Below are positions 1 through 5,156 of a DNA stretch of 5,156 nt, one piece after another (the first letter of the stretch is position 1; the number at the start of each line of letters is the position of its first letter). A program made the position numbers and the translations under genes. The DNA is from Magnetococcales bacterium (lineage in GTDB: Bacteria; Pseudomonadota; Magnetococcia; Magnetococcales; JADGCH01), in the NCBI GenBank assembly GCA_015228995.1, contig JADGCM010000123.1, positions 1 to 5,156 of the forward strand, in the 5' to 3' direction. The notes beneath the pieces are model-generated. The model searched no databases and was not told the DNA's origin. It saw only the letters and a program-made list of their open reading frames with translations.

Positions 1-3000
1 CCCCGCTTTAAGTGGAAACCCACTCTCCCGGATCAATACCGGTACCTGGCGGTAGATTTTTTTGGTCAGCTCGGCATCCATCTGGCTGCGAAATACCGGA
101 CAGGTGCGGGTATTGGGGTTGATAAGCTGGATCTCCGCTGCGGTGAGGCTGAACTGCCGTTCTGGCTCCAATAGATGTTCGGCACGGGTGGCAAAGAAGG
201 TGAAGCGGGTTGCCGTAACACCCTGGCCCAGAGTTAGCAAGGCGAATTTGAAGCTGCGATGAACCCCAGCAAAGATGGCCTCTTTGTTCTCAAAATCAAG
301 CAGACTCACCAGCCGTTGCCCCAAGGCAATGGCCTCAAAATAGCGTTTGGTCGAATCGTCGGTAGCAATACCGGTGGGGACGATGAAGCCGGCCCGGCCG
401 TCAGTTGCGTGTAGATGCAGAAAGAGCTCGGCAAATAGCGCATAGGTATTGACATCGCCACAGCCGGTCAACGGAAAGCGGCCGCTGGTGCGACAAAACT
501 GGCTGGTGGCTTCCGCTTGGCGTTTTTCTTGTTCGTACGCCTGAAACAGAGTCCGGTCAGCCAAGTCGGCATCGGGACGATGCAGGGCTTGAATCAACTG
601 GCTACGGGCGGCAGCATTGGCAGCGGTGGCGATTGGTTGGCTACGGGCGGCGAAGAACTCTTGCTCTTGTAGCTTGATGCGCTCCCACGGTGGGTTGCCC
701 AGCAACACATCAAAGCCACCACGCCAGCCCATGATCTCATGATCAACCGGCTTGCCTGCGGCGGGGGGCTGAAAGACCTCCGGAAATTCCAGATGCCAAT
801 GAAAAAAGCGGTATTGCTGCGCCAAACGCTGGATCTCTTGTTTGAGAGACTGGGGCACGTCGTGCGCCTGGCGGCGGAGGCGTTGAAAGGCATCTTCGGT
901 GATGGCGGCGGCCGATGAGTCGCTCTTCTGGATCATAAAGGCAGCACACCAAGTGTCGGCCACAAACTGGCTTGCGAGATAGTCACTGGATTGTAGGTAC
1001 TGGGCATAACGGCGCTTTTTTTCGCTCTCCTCGCTCAAGGTATTGGCTGGCATGGCGTTCAGAGTGAGCATGGCGGCGGCCAGGTCGCCAGGCTGTTGGA
1101 GCATCTCATCATCACGAAAGAGCGAACCCGCCTTGGCGTCGCGTTGCAGACGATTGCGCTTTTTCATCGCTGCACACACCTTGCGGTCGTCGCCGCTGAG
1201 CGGTTCAAAGGCAGCGTCGCTGATACCGGCGGCCAGGGCGGCCGGGGTGGCTCCGACCAACGAGTCGCCGCATTTGATGCGATGATCAAGAAAAGTCAGC
1301 GGCTTGCCGGGTTCTAGCGCTTCAATCCATAACGCGGTTTGGCATAACTCGACCGCGAGCGGGTTTTTATCAACGCCGTAGATACAGTGGCGCACCACCT
1401 CACGCAGGGCGTGTTGCCGTTGTGACGCACTTGGGCTATCAAAACCAGCATGCAGTCGCGCCACCTCGGCCGCTAAACGGCGCGCCGCTGCCAACAGAAA
1501 ATGGCCACTGCCACAAGCGGGGTCGCAAATTTTGAGACGTAAAATCGCTGCTACGGCATCATCAGGGTTGGCGCCTACCGTGCGTTCGAGCACGGGCACC
1601 AGGGCCGATTGGATCAACTCATTGACCAGACTGGGCGGGGTGTAATAGCTGCCAGTGAGCTTACGTTGTGAGCCGGGGCCGCTTTTCTCTTCTTGCAGGT
1701 CACCGACAAAACCAAACTGCCAGGGGGTGGTGTGGACATCAATGCGTGGTTGCAATTCCAACAGGCTCTCGTAGACCGAGCCGAGCTCCTCGGTGCCCAT
1801 ATCGCGGTAGTTAATACGGGCGAGAGTGGCACCAGATTGGAAGAAACTGAGGGCTCGAATGGCGGTTAAGAGGTGGCTGTTGTCGATCTGCGCGGCATCC
1901 AACTGCGGGCACCGATCGCCATCGAATAGACCGCCAAGGGCTGGTAATGCTAGCGCTTCGGCACCGCTGGCCAAACAGCGAAAGGTGATGCCAACCCCTT
2001 GCCAGAGATCGTCGTGGCGGTCATAAAAGCGCCTTTTGAGTGCTTTATCGCGCATGCGGGCCAGGGCATAGCCTTCTTGGTAGAGCTGTACCGCCGCTGG
2101 ATCGGCTGCCGGCGGATGGAGCAGATGGCGCTCTTCGGCCTTAAACAGAAACAATAACCGATAGACCAGACGGAGCAGTTGCTGGAAGAAATCACCCTCT
2201 TTTAGCTCGCCATTGGCCAACGATTGGCGCAACGACTGGTTGCCTCGGTGGCGCAGAAAGCCACACCCCAACTGACGCAGAGCCACGGTGACCCCCTGGC
2301 GCAGATTGGCCAGAGCCCGTTCGCCGGTCTGCTGCGCCTGTTGGCGCCACAGTTCGAGGATGCAATCGGTGACTTTATCGCTGCGCGGCCGTAGGCGACT
2401 GTCGTGACACAACAACCAAAAGGCGGCAAAATCGGGGTAAAGCTGTTCCTGGAACAGCCGCTCTAGGTCGATCTCGACGTAGGCTGTTTGGGTCAAACTG
2501 GGATTATGGCGCAAGAGGCGTAAACTCTCGCCATTGGCCACCACTCCCCACAAGCAGGAGGGATCGGCGTTGAGATATTCCTGCAGCAAGGCATGGGGTG
2601 GCCGCTTACGGCCGGCGTCGCCAAAAACAAGCTCGCTTTTATCCAGATCGAAGGCGCGTGTGGTGAGCAACAACGGTAAGGTGCCGCTGCAAGCGCGGTG
2701 AGAAATAGGAAACTGACGTTCCCCCAGCTGAGCGGCCGGAGCAGGCTGTACGTCGCGGTAGCCCAATACCTGAATCAGTAACGGCAGTAACCACCCCTGC
2801 ACCCCGACCTGGGCCGCATCGATGGTGCGGATGTCGCGACGGGCGCTATAATCGGACCATAAATCCAGGCTGATGCGCCAATAACGGCCGATCTCATCAC
2901 GCAGGTTGAACGATCGCGACAGGCCATAGTCGGCATGGCTCTGATGGGGAGCCTGCATCGCCGCCACCTGTTGCAGGAACTCTGGCGGCAGGATATGGCC

Positions 3001-3045
3001 TGCTACCCTGATGGCGGTGAAACTATGGTCTTGGAGTGGTTTCAT
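1..3045 (-). CDS. drmMI: DrmMI-like Eco57I-type N6-adenine DNA methyltransferase (3' end missing)
   Basis: Large class I SAM-dependent DNA methyltransferase, expected to methylate adenine N6 and mark host DNA as self for a linked defence system. The minus frame is open from ATG at 3045 to the window edge, 1015 codons without a stop. I checked the frame at several anchors and saw no frameshift. The N-terminal ~450 residues (LPPEFLQQ near 19, an IGRYW segment, then WGVVANGESLRLLR) are typical of this long family and show no obvious nuclease motif. The catalytic part follows: GSYYTPP at 465-471, SAM-binding motif DPACGSGHF from 508, acidic motif YGVDKNP around 556-562, catalytic NPPW at 784-787, then GRAGFIVPTG and the family-like segment INPNTRTCPVFRS. 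The C-terminal part, probably target recognition, lies outside. The ATG is the only reasonable start: an in-frame TAA lies 21 bases upstream, and the ribosome site (GGAG, 12 bases away) is weak. An orphan type IIG-like or other Eco57I methylase is possible; the DrmD-like gene upstream favours DISARM. Confidence 0.82.
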   Translation of the reverse strand, partial: MKPLQDHSFTAIRVAGHILPPEFLQQVAAMQAPHQSHADYGLSRSFNLRDEIGRYWRISLDLWSDYSARRDIRTIDAAQVGVQGWLLPLLIQVLGYRDVQPAPAAQLGERQFPISHRACSGTLPLLLTTRAFDLDKSELVFGDAGRKRPPHALLQEYLNADPSCLWGVVANGESLRLLRHNPSLTQTAYVEIDLERLFQEQLYPDFAAFWLLCHDSRLRPRSDKVTDCILELWRQQAQQTGERALANLRQGVTVALRQLGCGFLRHRGNQSLRQSLANGELKEGDFFQQLLRLVYRLLFLFKAEERHLLHPPAADPAAVQLYQEGYALARMRDKALKRRFYDRHDDLWQGVGITFRCLASGAEALALPALGGLFDGDRCPQLDAAQIDNSHLLTAIRALSFFQSGATLARINYRDMGTEELGSVYESLLELQPRIDVHTTPWQFGFVGDLQEEKSGPGSQRKLTGSYYTPPSLVNELIQSALVPVLERTVGANPDDAVAAILRLKICDPACGSGHFLLAAARRLAAEVARLHAGFDSPSASQRQHALREVVRHCIYGVDKNPLAVELCQTALWIEALEPGKPLTFLDHRIKCGDSLVGATPAALAAGISDAAFEPLSGDDRKVCAAMKKRNRLQRDAKAGSLFRDDEMLQQPGDLAAAMLTLNAMPANTLSEESEKKRRYAQYLQSSDYLASQFVADTWCAAFMIQKSDSSAAAITEDAFQRLRRQAHDVPQSLKQEIQRLAQQYRFFHWHLEFPEVFQPPAAGKPVDHEIMGWRGGFDVLLGNPPWERIKLQEQEFFAARSQPIATAANAAARSQLIQALHRPDADLADRTLFQAYEQEKRQAEATSQFCRTSGRFPLTGCGDVNTYALFAELFLHLHATDGRAGFIVPTGIATDDSTKRYFEAIALGQRLVSLLDFENKEAIFAGVHRSFKFALLTLGQGVTATRFTFFATRAEHLLEPERQFSLTAAEIQLINPNTRTCPVFRSQMDAELTKKIYRQVPVLIRESGFPLKAG

Positions 3046-3071
3046 GGGATTCAGATGCTCCGATAGTTATC

Positions 3072-3100
3072 TTGTCAACAGAATAAATAATGCGTACAAT
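3072..3100 (+). promoter_or_regulatory. Sigma70-like promoter in front of the BrnT/BrnA remnant
   Basis: TTGTCA (3072-3077) and TACAAT (3095-3100) are separated by exactly 17 bases, each one mismatch from the sigma70 consensus. Transcription would start near 3107, which is the A of the BrnT-like ATG, so the message would be leaderless or nearly so. The site lies in the 61-base gap between the divergent methyltransferase gene and the toxin-antitoxin remnant. BrnTA operons are known to be repressed by BrnA at their own promoter; here the BrnA-like protein lacks the expected DNA-binding part, so such repression may be lost. The call rests on the sequence match only. Confidence 0.55.
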
Positions 3101-3106
3101 CTCCCC

Positions 3107-3193
3107 ATGAAACTTGAGTATGACCCTGCCAAACGGGTGGTAACTAATGAACGCGAAGTCCGATGGTTTGAAGAGCAATTTGAAGCAGGTTGA
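3107..3193 (+). pseudogene. BrnT-like toxin N-terminal remnant
   Basis: A 28-codon frame starting MKLEYDPAK, which matches the usual opening of BrnT toxins (M-x-[FL]-E-[WY]-DPAK). BrnT is a RelE-fold ribonuclease of about 90 residues, so roughly two thirds, including the catalytic core, is missing. The following residues (T-x-x-x-x-V-x-WFEE) still loosely fit the BrnT pattern, but from 3147 the same DNA also encodes the start of the BrnA-like protein in another frame. How much of the tail is real BrnT is therefore unclear. BrnT normally sits directly upstream of BrnA, as here, which supports the call. An in-frame start further upstream (3011) would overlap the methyltransferase gene and has no family resemblance, so I prefer ATG 3107. 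It is almost certainly not a working toxin. Confidence 0.5.
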
Positions 3194-3356
3194 TGACCAC
3201 GTCATTACCCAAGAGGAGTACGAGGAAATCCCCGAGTTACCTGCTGAGCTTTTCGCAGAAGGGACCTTGTACCATGATGGTAAACCCATCGTCAGCAAGG
3301 CTGTGCCTCCTGTCTTTGAAAGAAAGCCACGCACTCCCCATGTTGCAGTGAGTTAG
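3147..3356 (+). CDS. BrnA-like antitoxin, truncated before the DNA-binding domain
   Basis: A 69-residue acidic protein. The N-terminal segment NLKQVDDHVI (11-20), then EEYEEIPELPAELF and a DGKPIV stretch, resembles the N-terminal half of BrnA-type antitoxins, which have a D-x-H-x-I, EEY-[DE]-E-[IL]-PELT pattern. In that family a C-terminal ribbon-helix-helix, beginning with a VSLRL-like strand, binds the operator and follows this segment. Here the frame reads HVAVS and then stops, so the DNA-binding half is absent. The stop is 5 bases before the 19-base repeat at 3362, which suggests the rearrangement cut the gene. ATG 3147 overlaps a TAA in another frame (TAATG) and has a weak GGTGG six bases upstream. 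The partner toxin upstream is only a fragment. It may be expressed but is unlikely to act as a repressor. It could alternatively be a short variant family I do not know. Confidence 0.55.
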   Translation: MNAKSDGLKSNLKQVDDHVITQEEYEEIPELPAELFAEGTLYHDGKPIVSKAVPPVFERKPRTPHVAVS

Positions 3357-3361
3357 CCACG

Positions 3362-3380
3362 GTCATCTTACATCGCCTCC
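3362..3380. repeat. 19-base direct repeat, copy A
   Basis: GTCATCTTACATCGCCTCC matches copy B at 4221-4239 in 18 of 19 positions, same orientation. On the minus strand it reads GAG GCG ATG TAA GATGAC, the same antitoxin end (EAM-stop) as in copy B. Weaker, gapped similarity continues leftward to about 3346. An in-frame stop just upstream on the minus strand shows that no full antitoxin gene remains here. The two copies bracket the intact vapBC-like pair. Confidence 0.75.
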
Positions 3381-3430
3381 AGTCATCGTACGCTCTTTGC
3401 GCGTTAGTTTCCAGACAGAATAAACTTACC

Positions 3431-3436
3431 AGGAGG
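3431..3436 (+). promoter_or_regulatory. Ribosome binding site deciding the VapB-like start
   Basis: A perfect AGGAGG sits 8 bases before ATG 3445. It supports that start over the internal ATG at 3511, which has no ribosome site although family-like sequence begins near it. No convincing promoter was found in the ~50 bases upstream. Confidence 0.75.
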
Positions 3437-3444
3437 ACGCGTCC

Positions 3445-3750
3445 ATGCAGTCTATAGAGCCGGTTATCCCTAACGTCCAACAGTTCCATGCTCTTCATGC
3501 CTATTATGAAATGAATGCTTATGTACCACTGAATCGTCATCTAGAAATTGATTTACCGGCAGAAGTACCTGCTGGCCGTGTGCGTATTGCCGTCATTTAT
3601 CAGATCGACTCCTCTTCTGCACCAGTTGAAAAACAAGCTGTTTCACGAAACATCAAAGCCCTACTATCGTCCATGCCGGACGTGGTGGAAGATGCCGATT
3701 TTGCTCGCCAACAAGATGTCGGGCGTGAGGATGTGGCATGGGGTTCCTGA
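3445..3750 (+). CDS. VapB-type antitoxin of an intact PIN toxin module
   Basis: A 101-residue protein expected to bind and neutralise the PIN ribonuclease encoded just downstream, and probably to repress its own operon. Residues 26-53 (VPLNRHLEIDLPAEVPAGRVRIAV region) look like the short beta-rich N-terminal module of VapB-like antitoxins, with the common LP-x-x-[VI]-P-x-G pattern. The C-terminal part, ALLSSMPDVVEDADFAR (72-88) followed by DVGREDVAW, is the helix plus acidic tail typically used to wrap the toxin. The gene ends 13 bases inside the toxin gene, the standard coupled arrangement. The start at 3445 is chosen for its AGGAGG. The first ~22 residues are unlike the family, and Met-23 (3511) is a possible alternative. 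I do not recognise a specific named family member. The base composition is more A+T-rich than that of the flanking large genes. Confidence 0.8.
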   Translation: MQSIEPVIPNVQQFHALHAYYEMNAYVPLNRHLEIDLPAEVPAGRVRIAVIYQIDSSSAPVEKQAVSRNIKALLSSMPDVVEDADFARQQDVGREDVAWGS

Positions 3751-4160
3751 TCGACACCAATATCCTTTCAGAATTACGTAAGGGATCAAGGGCAGATATC
3801 AATGTGCGACACTGGCTTGATCAGACAAGTGAGGCTGATATCTTCCTTTCGGTATTGGTATTGGGCGAAATACGCAATGGCATTGAGCGATTGCGACGGC
3901 GCGATTCAACTAAAACTGTGTTGCTTGAAAACTGGCTTCATGAGGTCATGATGACTATGTCGGATCGGATATTGCCCATTACCCCGCAGATTGCTGATTA
4001 TTGGGGCCGTCTTGGCGTTCCAGACCCGTTGCCAGTTATCGATAGTTTGCTGGCTGCCACAGCACTGGCCCATGATCTAGTACTGGTTACACGCAATGTT
4101 GTTGATATGGCTCGCAGCGGTGTCAAGATCATCAATCCGTTTGAATACAGTAAAGTTTAA
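3738..4160 (+). CDS. vapC: VapC/FitB-type PIN-domain ribonuclease toxin
   Basis: A full-length 140-residue PIN-domain protein, the usual VapC/FitB size. The acidic metal-binding residues are all present: D6 in FLIDTNILSELRK, E44 in LGEIRNGIERL, D102 in VIDSLLAATA, and D123 after VTRNVVD. The C-terminal INPF matches FitB-like members that end in a V-x-x-[IL]-NPW/F segment. Members of the family are magnesium-dependent endoribonucleases acting on tRNA or rRNA sites; the target here cannot be read from sequence. ATG 3738 lies 13 bases inside the antitoxin gene, with GAGG 7 bases upstream, so translation is probably coupled. The pair points opposite to the DISARM-like genes on either side. Nothing suggests inactivation, so the module appears functional. 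Confidence 0.92.
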   Translation: MGFLIDTNILSELRKGSRADINVRHWLDQTSEADIFLSVLVLGEIRNGIERLRRRDSTKTVLLENWLHEVMMTMSDRILPITPQIADYWGRLGVPDPLPVIDSLLAATALAHDLVLVTRNVVDMARSGVKIINPFEYSKV

Positions 4161-4177
4161 CTACTCATGACTTGGTG

Positions 4178-4219
4178 TTAAAGGATATTCGTATCGATAA
4201 ACAGGGAATCAGCGTCCAT
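4178..4219 (-). pseudogene. VapC-type PIN toxin stump, first 13 codons only
   Basis: Directly after the DUF2281-like antitoxin, the minus strand reads ATG and then MDADSLFIDTNIL followed by TAA. FIDTNIL is the canonical first motif of PIN toxins, with its first metal-binding Asp, and the position just after an antitoxin is where the toxin of such a pair belongs. The other ~120 residues, with the remaining catalytic acids, are absent; the next bases lead into the 3' end of the oppositely oriented vapC. ATG 4219 is 7 bases beyond the antitoxin stop, and GGAGG inside the repeat could have served as ribosome site. The motif is short, so chance similarity is possible, but place, frame and strand all fit. 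Confidence 0.6.
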
Positions 4220-4220
4220 T

Positions 4221-4239
4221 GTCATCCTACATCGCCTCC
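4221..4239. repeat. 19-base direct repeat, copy B
   Basis: GTCATCCTACATCGCCTCC, identical to copy A (3362-3380) except C for T at the seventh base. It covers the end of the DUF2281-like antitoxin gene (EAM and its TAG stop) and the bases up to the PIN toxin stump. The distance between copies is 859 bases, and the intact vapBC-like module lies between them. Confidence 0.75.
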
Positions 4240-4436
4240 CGGCTTAAATCGATGTCATCCTTCCAGCCACTGATATGAATAGGCTTTAACCACTCCGAGA
4301 CTGGTCGATGTTCACCGGCATTAGGCAACCGGTGTTGTGTTGTTGTTTCGAGATAACCTATAAAGTCAAGAACCTCTGCTGCTTTATCTGCAGGCAAGTG
4401 CTGAACACGCTGATAGATTTTTTCGGCTAGGGTCAT
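4227..4436 (-). CDS. DUF2281/VapB-like antitoxin, now without its toxin
   Basis: A 69-residue protein starting MTLAEKIYQRVQHLPADK, with AAEVLDFIGYLE at 19-30. This L-P-x-x-x-x-x-EVLDF-[IV]-x-[FY]-L pattern defines DUF2281-type antitoxins, which usually pair with a downstream PIN toxin. The C-terminus, SGWKDDIDLSREAM, resembles the acidic toxin-binding tail of such antitoxins. The ATG at 4436 is preceded by AGGAGG with 9 bases between; a TTG seven codons earlier would place the ribosome site inside the gene and is rejected. The gene begins 17 bases after the helicase stop, so it is probably translated from the drm transcript. Its toxin survives only as a 13-codon stump. Related tails often continue after SREAM with Tyr-Asp-Asp; here a TAG sits at the Tyr position and is followed by GAT GAC, hinting at loss of the last few residues. 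It may be an orphan, or it may still counter a related toxin elsewhere. Confidence 0.78.
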   Translation of the reverse strand: MTLAEKIYQRVQHLPADKAAEVLDFIGYLETTTQHRLPNAGEHRPVSEWLKPIHISGWKDDIDLSREAM

Positions 4437-4445
4437 TATGAAATA

Positions 4446-4451
4446 CCTCCT
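4446..4451 (-). promoter_or_regulatory. Ribosome binding site deciding the DUF2281-like start
   Basis: AGGAGG on the minus strand, 2 bases after the helicase stop codon and 9 bases before ATG 4436. It shows that the antitoxin starts at that ATG and is likely read from the same message as the helicase. Confidence 0.75.
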
Positions 4452-4453
4452 CT

Positions 4454-5156
4454 TCAAAAGGCTATGGCCGGGGCCAGGACATAAATACCGATGATATCCG
4501 GTGGCAGGCAGGCTTTGACGGCATAGCTGCCCTTGGCCTCGCTGGCGTCACGCAGTCGACGGTGGTCGGCTAATAATTCGTCGGCACGTAACCGAGCGAT
4601 GCGACTTAAATCCAGCTGCAATTTCTCGATGCCCTGCTTGGCCATTTCGACCATCTGCGTCTGCTGGGCCAGATCCATGTTGCGTAACGGTGGCAACTGC
4701 ATCAATGCCAGGGCGTCCTGTTCTGGCAAGACCCGAGGGCGGTCCGTCCCGGCGACGGCGACCCCGAGACACTCCTCTGCCAATAAGGTTTTGGTGTGGA
4801 TGAGCTGATTTCCCTCTCGTCGTTCGAAGATCAATTGGCTGCGCAAGCGCAGCAACAACAGGGTGGTGCGAATGGTAACGCCACTGGTAAACAGGGCCCC
4901 ACAACGGGCAGCTAATTCCGGTTCCTCTTGTTCTAGGGCCCGTTCGGCCACATATTCGGCCAGCGTCGTCACCAGCGGATGGGTGCGGTGGATGTGGCTC
5001 ACACCAGATGGGGCCGGATGGGTAAAGGTGATGCGGAGGCTGTCAGCCGCCAGATCAACAGCCGCTAAACGCTCGCGCAGCGGCGGGGGTAGATGCCGCA
5101 GCGGCAAACGGAAGTGGTCGCGGACCCTCTCCAGCGGCGCCCCGAGACGTTCGGCT
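4454..5156 (-). CDS. drmD: DrmD-like SNF2-type helicase, C-terminal part (5' end missing)
   Basis: The last ~233 residues of a large protein entering from the right edge; the frame is open to the edge and ends at TGA 4454. The helicase motifs lie outside, so the call rests on the C-terminal region: HRTHPLVTTLAEYVAERAL (visible residues ~56-74), RTTLLLLRLR (~96-105), LLAEE (~124-128), a helical QQTQMVEMAKQGIEKLQLDL stretch, and the end PPDIIGIYVLAP. This set fits the C-terminus of DrmD and related RapA/HepA-like SNF2 ATPases, where a THPL-x-x-x-L motif and a TTLLLLRLR strand are recurrent. In class 1 DISARM, DrmD is the SNF2-like helicase encoded just upstream of the methyltransferase DrmMI, and that is the order here, though separated by toxin-antitoxin genes. 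A TTG at 5107 is not the start, because family-like sequence continues upstream of it. Without the helicase core the name is probable, not certain. Confidence 0.7.
   Translation of the reverse strand, partial: AERLGAPLERVRDHFRLPLRHLPPPLRERLAAVDLAADSLRITFTHPAPSGVSHIHRTHPLVTTLAEYVAERALEQEEPELAARCGALFTSGVTIRTTLLLLRLRSQLIFERREGNQLIHTKTLLAEECLGVAVAGTDRPRVLPEQDALALMQLPPLRNMDLAQQTQMVEMAKQGIEKLQLDLSRIARLRADELLADHRRLRDASEAKGSYAVKACLPPDIIGIYVLAPAIAF

Noticed and set aside
1043..1317. Two overlapping plus-strand open frames of 73-80 codons
   Set aside because: They lie antisense to the middle of the methyltransferase gene, whose frame is continuous and full of motifs, and have no family resemblance.
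1..3045. Reading the large methyltransferase as BREX PglX or type I HsdM
   Set aside because: The GSYYTPP, DPACGSGHF and NPPW layout after a long N-terminal region, plus INPNTRTCPVFRS, fits the DrmMI-like Eco57I group better, and the upstream gene is not a BREX or HsdS/HsdR gene.
3050..3078. Perfect TTGACA on the minus strand as a promoter for the methyltransferase
   Set aside because: The expected -10 position reads TCTGAA, and transcription would start at or after the ATG. The -35 match alone is not enough.
3397..3426. TTGCGC and TAAACT as a vapBC promoter
   Set aside because: Spacing of 18 is acceptable but both boxes are poor, and the implied start would fall inside the ribosome site.
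3292..3540. 82-codon minus-strand open frame overlapping BrnA and VapB
   Set aside because: It is antisense to two family-supported genes, has no good ribosome site, and its protein (MTIQWYISIHF...) resembles nothing I know. Its tail only reflects the repeat in another frame.
4156..4182. TTTAAC...GTTAAA inverted repeat after vapC as a terminator
   Set aside because: The six-base stem is nearly all A-T with a 15-base loop and no T tract, too weak to call.
4455..4457. TTG start for the DUF2281-like antitoxin, seven codons earlier
   Set aside because: It would overlap the helicase stop and translate the AGGAGG site itself. The ATG at 4436 fits both the ribosome site and the family start.

Overview
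The window looks like part of a bacterial defence island. The two outer genes, both on the minus strand, resemble the first two genes of a class 1 DISARM anti-phage system. The gap between them holds a cluster of small toxin-antitoxin genes, some intact and some broken. The coding style and gene families suggest a proteobacterium, probably a gammaproteobacterium of moderate to fairly high G+C. That host guess is an inference and is weak.

Right edge to left edge, following the minus strand. The C-terminal ~233 residues of a large SNF2-type helicase (DrmD-like) enter from the right edge and stop at 4454. Next, after a strong AGGAGG site, comes a 69-residue DUF2281/VapB-like antitoxin (4436-4227). 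It is followed directly by a 13-codon stump of its presumed PIN toxin (4219-4178). From 3445 to 4160, on the plus strand and so against the operon, sits an intact antitoxin plus VapC/FitB-type PIN toxin pair with a 13-base overlap. To its left, also on the plus strand, are a BrnA-like antitoxin cut off just before its expected DNA-binding domain (3147-3356) and a short BrnT-like N-terminal remnant (3107-3193). A good sigma70-like promoter precedes that remnant. From 3045 to the left edge runs a very large Eco57I-type N6-adenine DNA methyltransferase (DrmMI-like), still open at base 1 after 1015 codons.

In class 1 DISARM the expected order is drmD, drmMI, drmA, drmB, drmC. Here drmD and drmMI are in that order and orientation but about 1.4 kb apart. 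A 19-base near-perfect direct repeat (3362-3380 and 4221-4239, one mismatch) brackets the intact vapBC-like pair. In both copies it contains the end of an antitoxin reading frame (EAM-stop). The broken genes meet at these repeats: BrnA stops 5 bases before one, and the PIN toxin stump starts right beside the other. This suggests that toxin-antitoxin modules were inserted and rearranged in the drmD-drmMI gap, leaving remnants of at least two older modules around one working one.

I see no sign of a wholly new system. The novelty lies in the nested toxin-antitoxin cluster inside the DISARM-like operon and in its repeat-bounded structure. No stretch longer than 300 bases lacks a gene; the uncovered parts (3046-3106, 3357-3444, 4161-4177) are short. 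No tRNA, rRNA, CRISPR array or transposase was seen.
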